Counted from the stretch's first letter, positions 46,962 through 58,173 are shown. The stretch is DNA of 64,000 nucleotides from Elephas maximus indicus (GCF_024166365.1 NC_064828.1:53733254-53797253); one strand, 5' to 3'. A program made the numbers and translations. The notes: generated from the letters alone by a model not told the origin.

Positions 46962-48339
46962 AGTACTCCTGATTTTCCTGCCCTGGGCACCAGAATCTTG
47001 AAATGAGATTATAGTTATCACCATTTCTGCATGGTTGTAAATGTCCTACCTTGAGGCCCAGTTGAGTGCAAAAACAAAAAAAAAACTTCAACATTCATTT
47101 TTACTTTAGTCTCTCCAACTGCCTTTATTTCCTCTGGCTCAAAATGGGCTCAAAATGAGACACTATCTTCTGTTACTACCTTCTTCTTCATCTTCATGCA
47201 TGACTGTTATGATTCTCCCTGTTTGATGACCCCATAATAGCCCTCTTCAAAAACTCACACTTCTTTCCACAGAATCCAAAAACCACTGCTGCTGCCAGGG
47301 CAATATTTCTCCATGTGAAACCTCCCTGGGCTTTGTACGGAGATGTAGGTAGAGAACTTCCAGAATGAGGCATCATTATGTGAGAGAAAACTGTACATTT
47401 CCACTGTGCTCACTTTGTGGTTTGTCTGTATTTTAATCTTAGCTCTTTATACTGCACCTGTGATAAACAACTCCTGTGCTGATTGCCGACAAGCAGGTCA
47501 ACAGAAGGGGTTGGTGCCTCACTTGAGCACCTTTTCTTCCTCACATCCAGCGCAGAAACTTTTCTCAGGGAGTTAAACTGTTCTGCCCAGATCACTGGTA
47601 CAGTTCGTATCCCACTATCATGTTTCCTTGGTTGCAGTCTCAGGCATTGTGTGCTATTAGGATGAAAAGTCCAATACTTTGCCCTGTCCTCAGGCCATGC
47701 CTGATGCCCAGCCACAGCAATGTCTGCATACCATCTTGGAACAACTCCTGCCTTTATAACTATTCAGTCACTTCCTCCTCCTACATTTGTCTCCAGCCAT
47801 TCAATATAGGTTTTATTTCTTCAATGGCAGTATTTGTTAAGTTTTTTATAGGATAAAAAGAAAAGACTAGATGATAACTGAGTTCCTTTTGAATTCTTAG
47901 ATTTTATACTTAATACAAATGCCTCCACAAGAATATGCCTATGGAGGATCTGCTCATAACTTCTCACCTTATGTGATTTTCTTATAACTCTTACATTTGA
48001 ATCAGTGCACTTTACATAAATTTTCCAAGAAATTACTGTCATAGAATACAGCCATTTTTGTTAAGCTTCTTTCCCAGAACTACTGGGATATGAGGGATTG
48101 ATATTCTTAGCATTGTTCTTCCATAGTAAGAATTTATTTGTATAGCCAAAAAAGAAAGTTTCATCACATGGAAAATAAAAAGTCACACGATGACAAATTT
48201 TCAGTCTTTAGATGTTTAATTCTCATGCAGGCCTAAAAAGACAGGACAATTCCCTGGGCGTCTCCCAATGGATGTATCCAGAAGCATCAATCTTCAGTAC
48301 TTCCAAAACCTGCAAAGATGCTAACTATGACTTTTATTA
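46962..48339. other. Unassigned, partly GC-richer stretch
   Basis: Between about 47050 and 47860 the sequence is less AT-rich than its surroundings and I cannot place it in any repeat. It holds overlapping frames on both strands (minus 47410-47715, 101 codons; minus 47194-47376; plus 47620-47856). None shows a domain, and there are no clear splice or poly(A) signals. It could be unique DNA, an old LTR or a decayed retrocopy. Confidence 0.4.
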
Positions 48340-48980
48340 CTCATTTATTCTCTATTATTTCTTTTACATATTTGTTCAGAAAGTATTTACTAAGCACTTA
48401 GGCATTGACTGGACAACATACTCCCTCTCCTCACGTAGGAAATCAATAAATGAACATTTCAATTCAGTGTGTTCAGTTCTCTGTTAGGAGAAAACACAGC
48501 AGGCAATGGAAAGCACATAAAAAAGACACCTTAAGCCTCATCTGGAGCCCTGGTGGCGCAGTGATTAAGAGCTACGATGAGCTACGGCTGCTAACCAAAA
48601 GGTCGACCCTTTGAATCCGCCAGCTGCTCCCTGGAAATCCTATGGAGCAGTTCTACTCTGTCCTATAGGGTTGCTGTGAGGTGGCATATACTCTTCAGCA
48701 ATGGATTTGGTTTTCTTTGGTTTAAGCCTCATTTGGGAGATGGGATTATCAGGCTTCTAAGAGTTAATAGTTAAGCATAATCCTGGAGGAAAAGAAAAAG
48801 GAGAACACATAAGCAAAGGTAAGAAGGATATTCCAGTAAATAGAAACAGCATATACTAAGGCCCACAGAAGATAGAGAATTAAGATGGGGGTGGGCATGG
48901 GGATGTTTGGAATATGGAATTCTATATGAAGAATGGTGTGATAGGTGTGGGCAAGGGACCTGGAGGGGCAAGAGAATAGG
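48340..48980 (-). mobile_element. L2 3' region (antisense), split by SINE
   Basis: Parts on both sides of 48542-48721 resemble the reverse of L2: AGTATTTACTAAGCACTTAG, and GATATTCCAGTAAATAGAAA followed by CTAAGGCCCACAGAAG. Diverged. Confidence 0.45.
48542..48721 (+). mobile_element. AfroSINE with target duplication and small internal duplication
   Basis: Head CTGGAGCCCTGGTGGCGCAG. GAGCTACG is duplicated at about 48569 and 48579. Tail AATGGATTTGGTTTTCTTTG. Perfect 11-bp flanks TTAAGCCTCAT at 48531-48541 and 48722-48732. Confidence 0.95.
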
Positions 48981-49569
48981 TAAGAGAAATAATCAAAGAC
49001 TTCTATTACTCTCTCTATCCAGATCATTTTGTTAGGTCAGAACTCCAAGGTCTTTCTTCCACAATCCTCTAACAGTAGTTTAACACTAGTCCTGTCCTAC
49101 AGTCTTGTTAATGCATTGGAAAAAAAAAAAAAAAAAAAACACACAATAGCACACAAGAAGGCAGGAGAACATAAAAGCAAACTAAATGTTTGAGATACAG
49201 CGAATCTCCAAAACAGTCAGCCAGTTTTAGAGGAAATGGTGGATGAGGAGGCTGAAAGATAGACTGACAATGTACTTGAAATAGTTTCAATGCTGTAATG
49301 AAAAAGTGGGCCTTTTTTCCCGGCAAGTGCTAAAGGGCTAATTAATATGTTAGAGAATATTGGCACAAACTTTGTTTTATGAGTGTAATTTAAAACTTTT
49401 ATTTTAAAACATTTAAAGATATTATAATTGAAAAATATTCCACCATTTACTACTCAGATAACAGCACAATAAGGAAGCCTAGATTTTTGCAATTCCAAGG
49501 CCATATACCAGGTTAGTGATAGTTTACCAAATTACAGATCACACATCTCCAATGAAACTGATAGCTTTA
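48981..49569. other. Unassigned stretch with poly(A)
   Basis: A-run of about 20 at 49120-49139. The 72-codon minus frame runs through it and is not a gene. Confidence 0.4.
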
Positions 49570-50405
49570 CGAATGAAAAAGAATGCAGCATCAGGGCTGA
49601 AAGACTTTTTAACAACCTGTGATATGCAGATGACACAACGCTGCTTGTTGAAAGAGGACTTGAAGTACTTACCGATGAAGATCAAAGACTACAGCCTTCA
49701 GTATGGATTATACTTTGACATAAAGAAAAAAAAAAAAAAAAACACAACTGGACCACTCAGCAACAACATGATAAATGGAGAAGGGATTGAAGTTGTCAAG
49801 GGTTTAATTTTACTTGGATCCACAATCAACAACCACGGAAGCAGCAGTCAAGAAATCAAAGGATGCATTGCATTGGCTAAATCTGCTTCAAAAGACCTCT
49901 TTAAAGTGTTAAAAAGGAAAGATTTCACTTTAAAGACTGAGGTGTGCCTGACTCAAGCCATGGTATATTCAATTGCCTCATATGCATGCAAAAGCTGGAG
50001 AGTGAATAAGGAAAAGTGAAGATGAATTGATGCTTTTGAATTATGGTGTTGATGAAGAATACTGAATATACGATGAACTGCCAGAAGAACAAACAATTCT
50101 GTCTTGGAAGAAGTAGAGCCAGAATGTTCCTTAGAAGGGAGGATAGCGAGACTACATCTCATGTAATTTGGACATGTTATCAGGAAGGACCAATCCCTGG
50201 AAAAGGACATCATGTTTCGTTATGCAGAGGATCAGTGAAAAAGATGAACACTCTCAATGAGATGGATTGACACAGCGGCTGCAACAACGAGCTCAAACAT
50301 AGCAATGATCATGAGGATGGCGCAAGACTGGGCAATGTTTCTTTCTTTTGTATCTAGAGTTGCTGTGAGTCACAACTGACTCAATGGCACCTAACAACAA
50401 CAACA
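49570..50405 (+). mobile_element. RTE LINE, 3' 0.84-kb copy
   Basis: Begins just before the YADD region (GAATGAAAAAGAATGCAGCA; the box reads TATGCAGATGAC at 49624-49635) and ends GGCACCTAACAACAACAACA. A 17-A run (49726-49742) has expanded inside the former AAG-rich codons and shifts the frame. The 167-codon open stretch (49516-50019) begins upstream of the element, so its start is spurious. Confidence 0.9.
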
Positions 50406-51099
50406 TGATTGTTATTCTTATAATCTGTTTCCCTAACATAATTTCTACTTCTCTGATTTTCTAGTGAAAAGATGACTAATTTAAACAATGAAGGCAGAAA
50501 AATTTTTAAGAGGTGCTTATGACATGTTGTAACCAGTACACCAGAATATAAATATAAATTGAAACAAAGACCCTGATTGCATTATAGTATGTAGAAATAT
50601 GTAGGGGTAATAAATTCAATGAACTAGATTAGGGTTGGCTCTTGTCCATGAATAGAGTAGAGAGCCACTTGGATCTTCCCAGCAAGGACTCCAGCTCTTA
50701 ATTAACAGAGATGATATTTTGGCTGTGTGTGATGTACTTGAATTTGGATAATATTTTGATTAGCAAGTAATCAGAAAGAATTTATTCAGCACTACTCCAC
50801 TATGGGTCTTTAAACAGCCAAGTAAATTGTCATTGTTAATGAGGAGTTATTATTCACAAGTGAGAACAAATAAGCCAAACACTATTCCTATTGTCTGAAT
50901 ATTGGTGAAAATGCTATGTAAACAAAAAAAAATCTTAAATGAAAATAAGATGTAAAAAATTTAGGCTTAAAATTTTTCACCTGTGTTATTTGCACACCTA
51001 CTTTAAAAAACAAAACTTGTATCTATGTTTCTTTTCTTTCTTCTACTGTGTTTTGCTGCCTCAAGTTTTTTGATAAGTCCTAATGGGTAGATATATAAC
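50406..51099. other. Unassigned stretch
   Basis: Nothing recognised. Confidence 0.35.
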
Positions 51100-52456
51100 C
51101 AAATAAACAAGTACATATAGAGGATTTCAGTTAGTGATAAATTGGATGAAGTCAAACAAAGGAGGGTGAAAGGTGCAGGGAATACTGCTGTGGGATGGGA
51201 AGGAAGGAGAAAGATCAGTTAAGCCTTTACTGAAGCAGGGGCGTGAGAAGGGAGAGGAGCAATCCTCACGGATATATGGTGGAAGAACCTTCTAGAAAAA
51301 CTAGCAAAATCAAAGGCCCTGAGTCTGAATCATGCATGTTATGTTTGAGGAAAAGCAAGGAGGCTACCAGAAATCGTACACTACTTTGTCCACAGTATCT
51401 CAAAGGAGCTGACCACACAGTAGGAATTCAATAAATATTTGTTGAATGAATCCAGCATGCTTAAGAAGTGAGAAGATGATTATAAGATGTGGATCAGAGA
51501 ATATCAAGAATGGTCTTGTAGAGCTATTCTAAAACCTTTGGCTCTTATTCTGAGAGAAATGGATTTGGAGAATGGAAGTGACATGATCTGACACATGATA
51601 TAATAAGACCCTCTAGCTGCTGTGCTTTTAGAGACTTAAGAAGGAAAGGACAAAAGCAAGGAGAACAAGTGGAAATTATAACAATCCAGGTGACAAATGA
51701 TAGTATCTTGGGCCAATATAATCACAGTGAATGTGGTAGAAGTGGTCAGACTCCATACATGCTTCGAAGTTGTAAACTGTAGGATTTGTTAATAGATTTA
51801 TGGGATGTGAGCAAAAAGAGTGGCCAAAGATGATTGTTAGCTGAATATCTGTAAGAAAGGAATTATACTTACTGAGATGGAAAAGACCGTGGGAAGAACA
51901 AGTTAGGGAGAGTTGTCTAATAAGAAATTAATTTGGGGATATGTTAAGTTTGAAATATGTACTAGACATCTACGTGGAGAAGTGGGCAATCAGATCTATA
52001 ATGCTGTAGTTCAGATGAGAGGTTGGATTTGGGAGTTCTTAGCACAGATGGTGTTCAAAGCCATGTGACAAGGTGAAGCCATCAAGGGAGTGAGGGCAGT
52101 GGGAAAGCATCAGAGGACTAAGCCTTGGGATACACCAATAAACAGAAGATAGAAAGATGAGAAGAGACCCATAAACAGGATTTAGAAGGAATGGCCAGTA
52201 AAATAGGAGGAGAACAAAGAGAAAATCTTGGCAGGATCATGTATGAAGAAGGAGAAAGTGATGAAGTCAATAGGTCAAAGAAGTTGAGAACTGGGAATTG
52301 TGATGATCAGTGGTGATTTTGACAAAATCAATTTCACTGTAGTGGTAGGAACAAAGGTAGTTAGGGAAAGTTCAAGACAGAATAAGAGGAGAGGAATGAT
52401 AAATAGCAAGTATAGATAATTCTTTTGAAGAATTTTGCTGTAAGGTTAGCAGAGAG

Positions 52457-52545
52457 GTGCTCATTTCAGCAGCATGTATACTAAGATTGGAACGATACAG
52501 AGATTAGCGTGGTCCCTACGCAAGTATGACATGCAAATTCGTGAA
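52457..52545 (+). pseudogene. U6 snRNA retropseudogene, 3'-truncated
   Basis: 89 bases match spliceosomal U6 RNA from its first base (GTGCTCATTTCAGCAGCATG, TACTAAGATTGGAACGATAC) through GCAAATTCGTGAAG. It lacks the last ~18 bases and the terminal T-run, has a 3-base deletion (ACAGAGATTAGCG in place of ACAGAGAAGATTAGC) and about eight substitutions. Flanks GTTAGCAGAGAG occur at 52445-52456 and 52546-52557 with no A-tail between. There is no upstream U6 promoter element to see, so it is not an active gene. Confidence 0.95.
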
Positions 52546-53089
52546 GTTAGCAGAGAGACTGGACGGTACCTGGAAGGATATGTGCGCTCAAGGTTTTCGT
52601 TTGTTTTAACATGAGTGACACTGCATCCTATCTGTATGATCGTGGAATGATTCATTAGAATGGAAATTTTGCTGATGTGGAATGGAGAGGAAACAAATTG
52701 CTAAAATAGACTTTCATACTGATGAGAGTCAGTATGACTAAATGAGGAGCTGGTCTGAAATATGAATGGGGAATTCATCTACAATAACAGAGGGTAGACA
52801 GAGACTATGGGCAGATTGGGAATGTATAGGAATAATTTCCTGATTTCTTCTATTCTCCCAGTGAAACAAAAACAAGATCACCTACAGAGAGTTAAGGAGG
52901 AGATGCTAGAGGAGAGAAAAGAGAAGTGAAATAACAGTCAGAGGCAGTGGGAGTATAGACAAACTAGGAAACGTAGTAGACTCGCTAAGTACTAAAAGCC
53001 CATGAAGGTCAGTGGTTATTATTTAAAGTGAAACTAGTTGACACTGTTATATTTTTATCCCCAATCATATTCAGCCACCTAGTAAGGAC

Positions 53090-53262
53090 ATGGAAACCCT
53101 GGCAGCATAGTGGTTAAGTGCTATGGCTGCTAACCAAAAGGTCAACAGCTCGAATCCACCGGGCGCTCCTTGAAAACTCTGCGGGGCAAATCTACTCTGC
53201 CCTATAGGGTCGCTATGAGTCGGCATCGACTCGATGGCAATGGGTTTGGTTTTTTGGTTTGG
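53090..53262 (+). mobile_element. AfroSINE, short variant, nested in L2
   Basis: Nearly consensus copy: GGAAACCCTGGCAGCATAGT head, TAGGGTCGCTATGAGTCGGC, CGACTCGATGGCAATGGGTT tail. Among the youngest-looking in the window. Confidence 0.95.
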
Positions 53263-53487
53263 AGTATGGACAAGGAGAAGGTGGAGAGCTGGATATAACC
53301 AGGATTAGGAGTGAGGATTTGCCATATGAAATGCTATATGATACGCACTCACATAGAAATAATATCAAACTAAAAAATGCCCAGCAACATATATATATGT
53401 AGAAAACAATGAAATCCTGCCTTGACTACTAGTCTTAAGGTTAAAAACAACAAAAACAAATTAAATTAGCTACCAGTGTTTTGGCTA

Positions 53488-53700
53488 TAGGAGTCCCTGG
53501 GCGGTGCAAATGATTAAAGCATTTGCCTTCTAACTGAAAGGTTGGAGGTTTGCGTTAACCCAGGGACACCTCAGAAGAAAGGCCTGGCGAGCTACTGAAA
53601 AATTAACCACTGAATAACTTACGAAGCACAGTTCTACTCTGACACACATAGGGTCTCAAGGAGTTGGAGTTGACTCAGTGGCAACTGGTTAACTGGTTTT
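53488..53700 (+). mobile_element. Old AfroSINE variant
   Basis: GGAGTCCCTGGGCGGTGCAA, AGAAGAAAGGCCTGGCGAGC, CTCTGACACACATAGGGTCT, GGCAACTGGTTAACTGG. The 75 bp after it resemble those after the SINE at 57961. Confidence 0.9.
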
Positions 53701-54710
53701 AACTAAACAATCTCAAATAATCAGATTTAAAAGAGCATATACTTTATGTCAACATAGACACTGGTATTTAAATGCCTGTATTTTTAGCACAAGTTAAATA
53801 CCTACCCCTACTGCTTCTCTCTCCACTTACCCCTCTTCTCTACCAACCACAGGTAAGCAGCTTAATTTATTCATCTCTGAAAGGGAAATAAATGGTGCCT
53901 AGACATGGGTCAGGCACCAATACACCTGCAGCTTGAGAGTGATTCTCATGTCCTTATACCTGAGAACTTCACAATTTCTTCTACTGAGAGCAAATTGTTT
54001 CTTTTACCTATAAAGTGATGGGGAAAAAAAAAAGAGTTCTTTCTCTTTCATTAGGGAGCATGTTCATTGTTAATACAGCGTTTACAATAATGCTTTTCCT
54101 ATCTCTTACAGCTATTTTGAGAAAATAGACTGGAAATTTCATTTAATGAAAAAAAAAGAAGACATCCTAAAAAACAAACAAAAAGTCTAAATGGCCTTTT
54201 TCACAATTGGTTCTCACTGACTGGTAAAAAAGCAATTTTGTGAGTCTTTTGACTGGTTCCTTTACAGTAATGTGAGCGTGGTAGGAAGCTGGCAGAAACT
54301 CCTCTCATTTGGAACAATAATACCTTAGAAAGAAAAGCAGAATTTGCTCTTAGAAATATATTTTTGAAAGACTTCTCGTAATAGGAGGCTTTTCAAGCAT
54401 ATTGGAGGCAACTTGGATATTTGTGAGGCAGAAACGTTTCACTATTATTCTCATCACAGTCATCATTATAAAAAAAAATAGAAAACATGTAGCAATGGGC
54501 TGTGTGAAGTTTAAAGTGATTTACATAGTCAGTCCTTCCTTTTTGGTACCAAAAATTTTGAGGGTCTAGCTGTATTCACAGACTGTTTTGACCCATTTCA
54601 GAGAAAAAATATTTTGAGACAAAATGAGTTGAATAACTTACTAGTCTATAACCGACATTCAAAGATGGACTTTTAAGTTTTGTTGCGGAGTCAGGAAACT
54701 TGAGTTATCG
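53701..54710. other. Unassigned; duplicated flank at start
   Basis: 53704-53775 is similar to 58178-58250 (see findings). The remainder is AT-rich with A-runs near 54018 and 54149; no gene recognised. Confidence 0.4.
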
Positions 54711-54903
54711 CTTGTTGTTTTAGGTACCATTGAGTTAGTTTCCACTCATGGCCACTCTATGTGCATCAGAACGAAACACTGCCCGGTCCTGCACGATCCT
54801 CACAATCGTTTTTATGCTTAAGCCCATTGTTGCAGCCAATGTGTCAATCCATTTCATTGAGGGTCTTCTTTCTCTTCTTCGCTGACCCTCTATTTTATAC
54901 CTA
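54711..54903 (-). mobile_element. RTE LINE 3' fragment (minus)
   Basis: Plus strand GTTGTTTTAGGTACCATTGA, AACACTGCCCGGTCCTGCAC, TTCATTGAGGGTCTTC. 193 bp, the shortest RTE piece in the window. Confidence 0.9.
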
Positions 54904-55240
54904 CCAGAAACTAGCAATGCAAAATGGAGAAACAAGGTGATAGGTGTCTTTCTATCTTTGATGTTCATCTTTAAAATAAGGGATGGGTCTCACAATACTG
55001 TGGGAAAAAAAGAAATTAAATATGTAAGTTATTTTCCCAGTTTTTAACAAAAGCCATGTGAACATGAATCCTTTTGCATATTCTTCTCTGAAGACTTATT
55101 CAGCTTTTGCACTGTGTTATTTATTGAGAATCCAACAGTAAATCTCTCTAGCTCTCAGTTACCTCATCTGTAAATGGGCATGATAAACTTAGACTTCTGA
55201 TCTCAATGATCATGGTTAAAAATAAATAAGACAATATATG
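54904..55240. other. Mostly unassigned; MIR-like piece
   Basis: 55140-55200 (CAGTTACCTCATCTGTAAAT, GGGCATGATAA) looks like a MIR fragment. Confidence 0.4.
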
Positions 55241-55443
55241 TGGTTGTTGTGCGCTGTTGAATTGATTCCAACTCATAGAGACCCTACAGAACAGAGTAGA
55301 AGTGCTCCACAGGATTTCCTAGGCTGTAATCTTTATGGGAGCACATCCCCAGATCTTTTCTCCTTGGGAGAGGTTGGTGGCTTCGAACTGCCATTCTTTA
55401 CATTAGTAGCCAAGCGCTTAGCCATTGCACTGTCAAGGCTCTT
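55241..55443 (-). mobile_element. AfroSINE (minus) with RTE-like tail
   Basis: Plus strand starts GTTGTTGTGCGCTGTTGAAT, i.e. the (AAC)n tail type, then AGAGTAGAAGTGCTCCACAG and ends GCCATTGCACTGTCAAGGCT. Confidence 0.85.
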
Positions 55444-55580
55444 TACCACAACATATAAAAACAGCTTTTAAATGATAAAGCACTACTCAAATATGAAACA
55501 TTAATATTAATCTTTATGTCCTTTTTATAAGGCATTCTACTTAGGGCATGCTGGATAAGTAAAAACATTTTTCCAGGTGA

Positions 55581-56480
55581 TTTTTTTTTTTATCATGGTA
55601 AATATGTACGTAACAAGTTGTATGCCATTTCAACATGTACAACTCAGTGACATTAGTTATGTCTATCATGTTGTTCAACCATTACCATCATCTGTTTCCA
55701 AATATTCCCATCACTCTTCCCATCACTCAGTGTCCTTTAAGCATGAGTCTCCCTTTTCCCCTCCCTCCTTCCCACCCCCGATAACCACTAATAAATAAAC
55801 TTTGATCTCAAGTTAAACATAGTTATCATGTGATCACACAATCCCAATCCTAGGTATGTATCCAGAAGTATTGAAATCAGGAATGAAGACAGATGATTAT
55901 ATACAAAAGTTCATTGCAACACAATTCACAATAGCCAAAGGGTGGAAACAGCTTAAATGCCCATCAGTGGATAAATGAATAAATAAAATATGATACATAA
56001 ATATAATGGAATATTACTCAGACACAAAGAGAAATAAAACCTGATATATGTTATGACACAGATGAACCTTGAAAACTTATGCTGAGTGAAATAAGTTAGT
56101 CTGCTCCAGGCAAACAGAGACCAGTTATTGTACCTTGGATGGCTGCTTTAACCTTTTAAGACCCCAGGCACTATGCAACACTATGATCTGGAAGGCAGAA
56201 GAGAAGCACTAAACATGATATTAGGCCAACTGACTGGAATATTTCATGAAACCATGACCCTATACCTTCAAACCAAGAAACCAAATCCCATAAGGTATTT
56301 GCTTGTACAAACGGAGCTGCAGTAGCTACTCTTCTATTGTTGTTGTAAACATATGTGTCACACAACATTTGCCCTTCAACTCTTTACTGGTGTACAACTT
56401 ATTGACATCAATTACATTAATTGGCTGTGCAACTCTTACCCTTAATGTGAATTTTCCATCACTGCAAATGGAGACTCAAT
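55581..56480. mobile_element. Rearranged L1 3' pieces in both orientations
   Basis: 55581-55822 is an antisense L1 3' end with its tail as T11 (AACATGTACAACTCAGTGAC). 55823-56100 is sense L1 from the ORF2 end (TTCACAATAGCCAAAGGGTG, GATGAACCTTGAAAACTTAT). 56101-56310 is again antisense 3' UTR, matching the reverse of 34835-35080 (CTTGGATGGCTGCTTT, CAAGAAACCAAATCCCATAA). 56340-56470 looks like another antisense 3' end (GTGTACAACTTATTGACATC). Confidence 0.65.
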
Positions 56481-56509
56481 CAGTATAACATTTTAAAAGC
56501 TAATTGATA

Positions 56510-57242
56510 AGAACAATAATAATAGCACTTACCCTGTGTCATGGATTGAACTGTGCCCCCCCCAACATATGTGCCCACTTGGTTAGGCCATGATTCCCAT
56601 TATTGTGTGGTTGTCCTCCATTTTGTGATTGTAATTTTATGTTGAAGAGGATTAGGGTGGGATTGTAACACCACCCTTACCCAGGTCACATTCCTGATCC
56701 AAGGTAAAGGGAGTCTCCCTGGGGTGTGCCCTGCACCACTTTTATCTCTCAAGAGATAAAAGGAAAGGGAAGCACGCAGAGAGTTGGGGACCTCATACCA
56801 CCAAGAAAGCAGCACCCGGAGCAGAGCGCAGCCTTTGGACCCCGGGTCCCTGAGCCTGAGAAGCTCCTCGACCAGGGGAAGATTGAGGACAAGGACTTTC
56901 CTCCAAGCCAAGAGAGAGAGGAAGTCTTCCCCTGGAACTGACACCCTGAATCTGGACTTTTAGCCTACTTTACTGTGAGGAAATAAATTTCTCTTTGTTA
57001 AAGCCATCCACTTGTGGTATTTCTGTTATAGCAACACTAGATGACTAAGACACCTTGTGAAGGAAAATATTATAAACTCTTAATCCTTCCAACAACCCTA
57101 TGAAGTAGCAATAGCTATTTTATAGACAAGGAAACACTAACAAAAAAAGTGTAAGCAAATTATCCAAGGTGTCATCTAGCTAGGAAGTTTTAGAGTGGGG
57201 TTTCACATCTGGGCAATCTAACTCTAAAACCCACACTCTGAC
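56510..57242 (+). mobile_element. MIR SINE split by a solo LTR
   Basis: AATAATAATAGCACTTACC before the LTR joins TAATCCTTCCAACAACCCTA...GACAAGGAAACACTAAC after it, giving a MIR in order. Confidence 0.7.
56537..57052 (+). mobile_element. MaLR-like solo LTR 3, inside a MIR
   Basis: 516 bp, TGTCATGGATTGAACTGTGC to CTAGATGACTAAGACA, same family as 14485-15004. Flanks CCCTG (56532-56536) and CCTTG (57053-57057) are a 5-bp duplication with one change. AAATAAATTTCTCTTTG carries the poly(A) signal. The frames on both strands (71 and 114 codons) recur with the LTR and are not host genes. Confidence 0.9.
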
Positions 57243-57960
57243 AGGGAAAAGCATAGTGAACACACGAAGTAAGAACTACTTGTATAACTCACTCATCGGG
57301 TCCTACCGAAAGCCCATTATGTGTTCCTGCCATGTGAAGAGAATGCAGAGGTAGAAGAATCAAAACTTTTCAAGTCACGAAAGGAAAGAAAACAAGGTAA
57401 GTCACAAGTTTAACGGCCTATAATTGAGAAGGAAGCTTGGTTCATACAAACTAGAACAGTTTTTATTTGATTTTATTATTTTATTTTGGAAACCATAATG
57501 GAGGAGGTGGACCTTTGTAAAAAAAAAAAAAAAAAGATTTTTATAGGTGGAAAGGACAGCAGTGAATGTCTCTAGTAACAATGTTAAACTTTACCCTAGA
57601 CCTGTACTCCCGGTAAACAGAAACCTTTAAGAAATGCCCCTAACCTTTTGTGTCCTGGCATGTGACTGAGATAAGATTCACTCACAGGTATCTTCTTGTT
57701 TTCCTATGACAAGGCCAAATACAAGCCTGTCAAATTCCTATTCTTTGCCTTGTAAAAGATTAGCTGAATACTTTGTTCCTATTGACCAATTTGAATGAAA
57801 GAGCAGCTACTGTGAAGCAACCTAGCTTTAGTGAAGTTTCCCTCCTTTCTCAGGCCCTGAAATTTGATCCACACTCAGCCTGAGCCAGCCTACCACCTGA
57901 TCAACTGTTCTATCATGCCACCTGTTCTTATCACTTCCCCATACTATCTCTTTTTTTAGC
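57243..57960. other. Unassigned stretch with poly(A)
   Basis: A-run at about 57519-57534. Nothing else recognised. Confidence 0.35.
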
Positions 57961-58173
57961 TGGAGTCTCTGTGTGGTGCGAACAGTTAACGCAAACAGCT
58001 GTTAACCAAAAAAACATCAATTCGAGTCCATCTAGGTGTGTTTCTAGTAGTCTTGGTGATCTACTTCCAAAAAGTCAGCCATTGAAAACCAAAAACATAC
58101 GGAGCACATTTCCACTCTGACACACATGAAGTCTCCATAGTTGGAGTCAACTCGAAGGCAACTGGTTAATTTT
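57961..58173 (+). mobile_element. Old AfroSINE variant, diverged
   Basis: CTGGAGTCTCTGTGTGGTGC, TTGGTGATCTACTTCCAAAA, CACTCTGACACACATGAAGT, AAGGCAACTGGTTAA. Confidence 0.85.

Larger units (their letters stand above)
51100..53340 (-). mobile_element. Long L2 LINE (antisense), ~2 kb
   Basis: The plus strand follows the reverse of L2 over about 2.1 kb. Landmarks: AAGGCCCTGAGTCTGAATCA (51316), GACATGATCTGACACATGAT (51581), TAACAATCCAGGTGACAAAT (51679), GATATGTTAAGTTTGAAATA (51938), ATTCTTTTGAAGAATTTTGC (52419), CTATTCTCCCAGTGAAACAA (52851) and TATTCAGCCACCTAGTAAGG (53070). It continues past the SINE at 53090-53262 (AGGATTAGGAGTGAGGATTT). At about 51380-51450 a separate sense-strand L2/MIR-like end (AATAAATATTTGTTGAATGA) is inserted. 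It also hosts the U6 pseudogene. No open coding remains. Confidence 0.75.

Noticed and set aside
47410-47715. 101-codon minus-strand frame considered as a small gene
   Set aside because: No domain, start context or exon signals; kept only as an unplaced segment.
52457-52545. Functional U6 snRNA gene
   Set aside because: The copy is 3'-truncated, has a 3-base deletion in the ACAGAGA region, no T-run terminator and target duplications typical of a retrocopy.
53090-53262. tRNA-like segment with B-box in the SINEs
   Set aside because: It is part of the SINE head, lacks a complete cloverleaf and CCA-side stem, and recurs in about 32 copies.
56600-56944. 114-codon minus-strand frame, similar to one at 14693-14959
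   Set aside because: Both are antisense readings of the same LTR family, so the similarity is due to the repeat.
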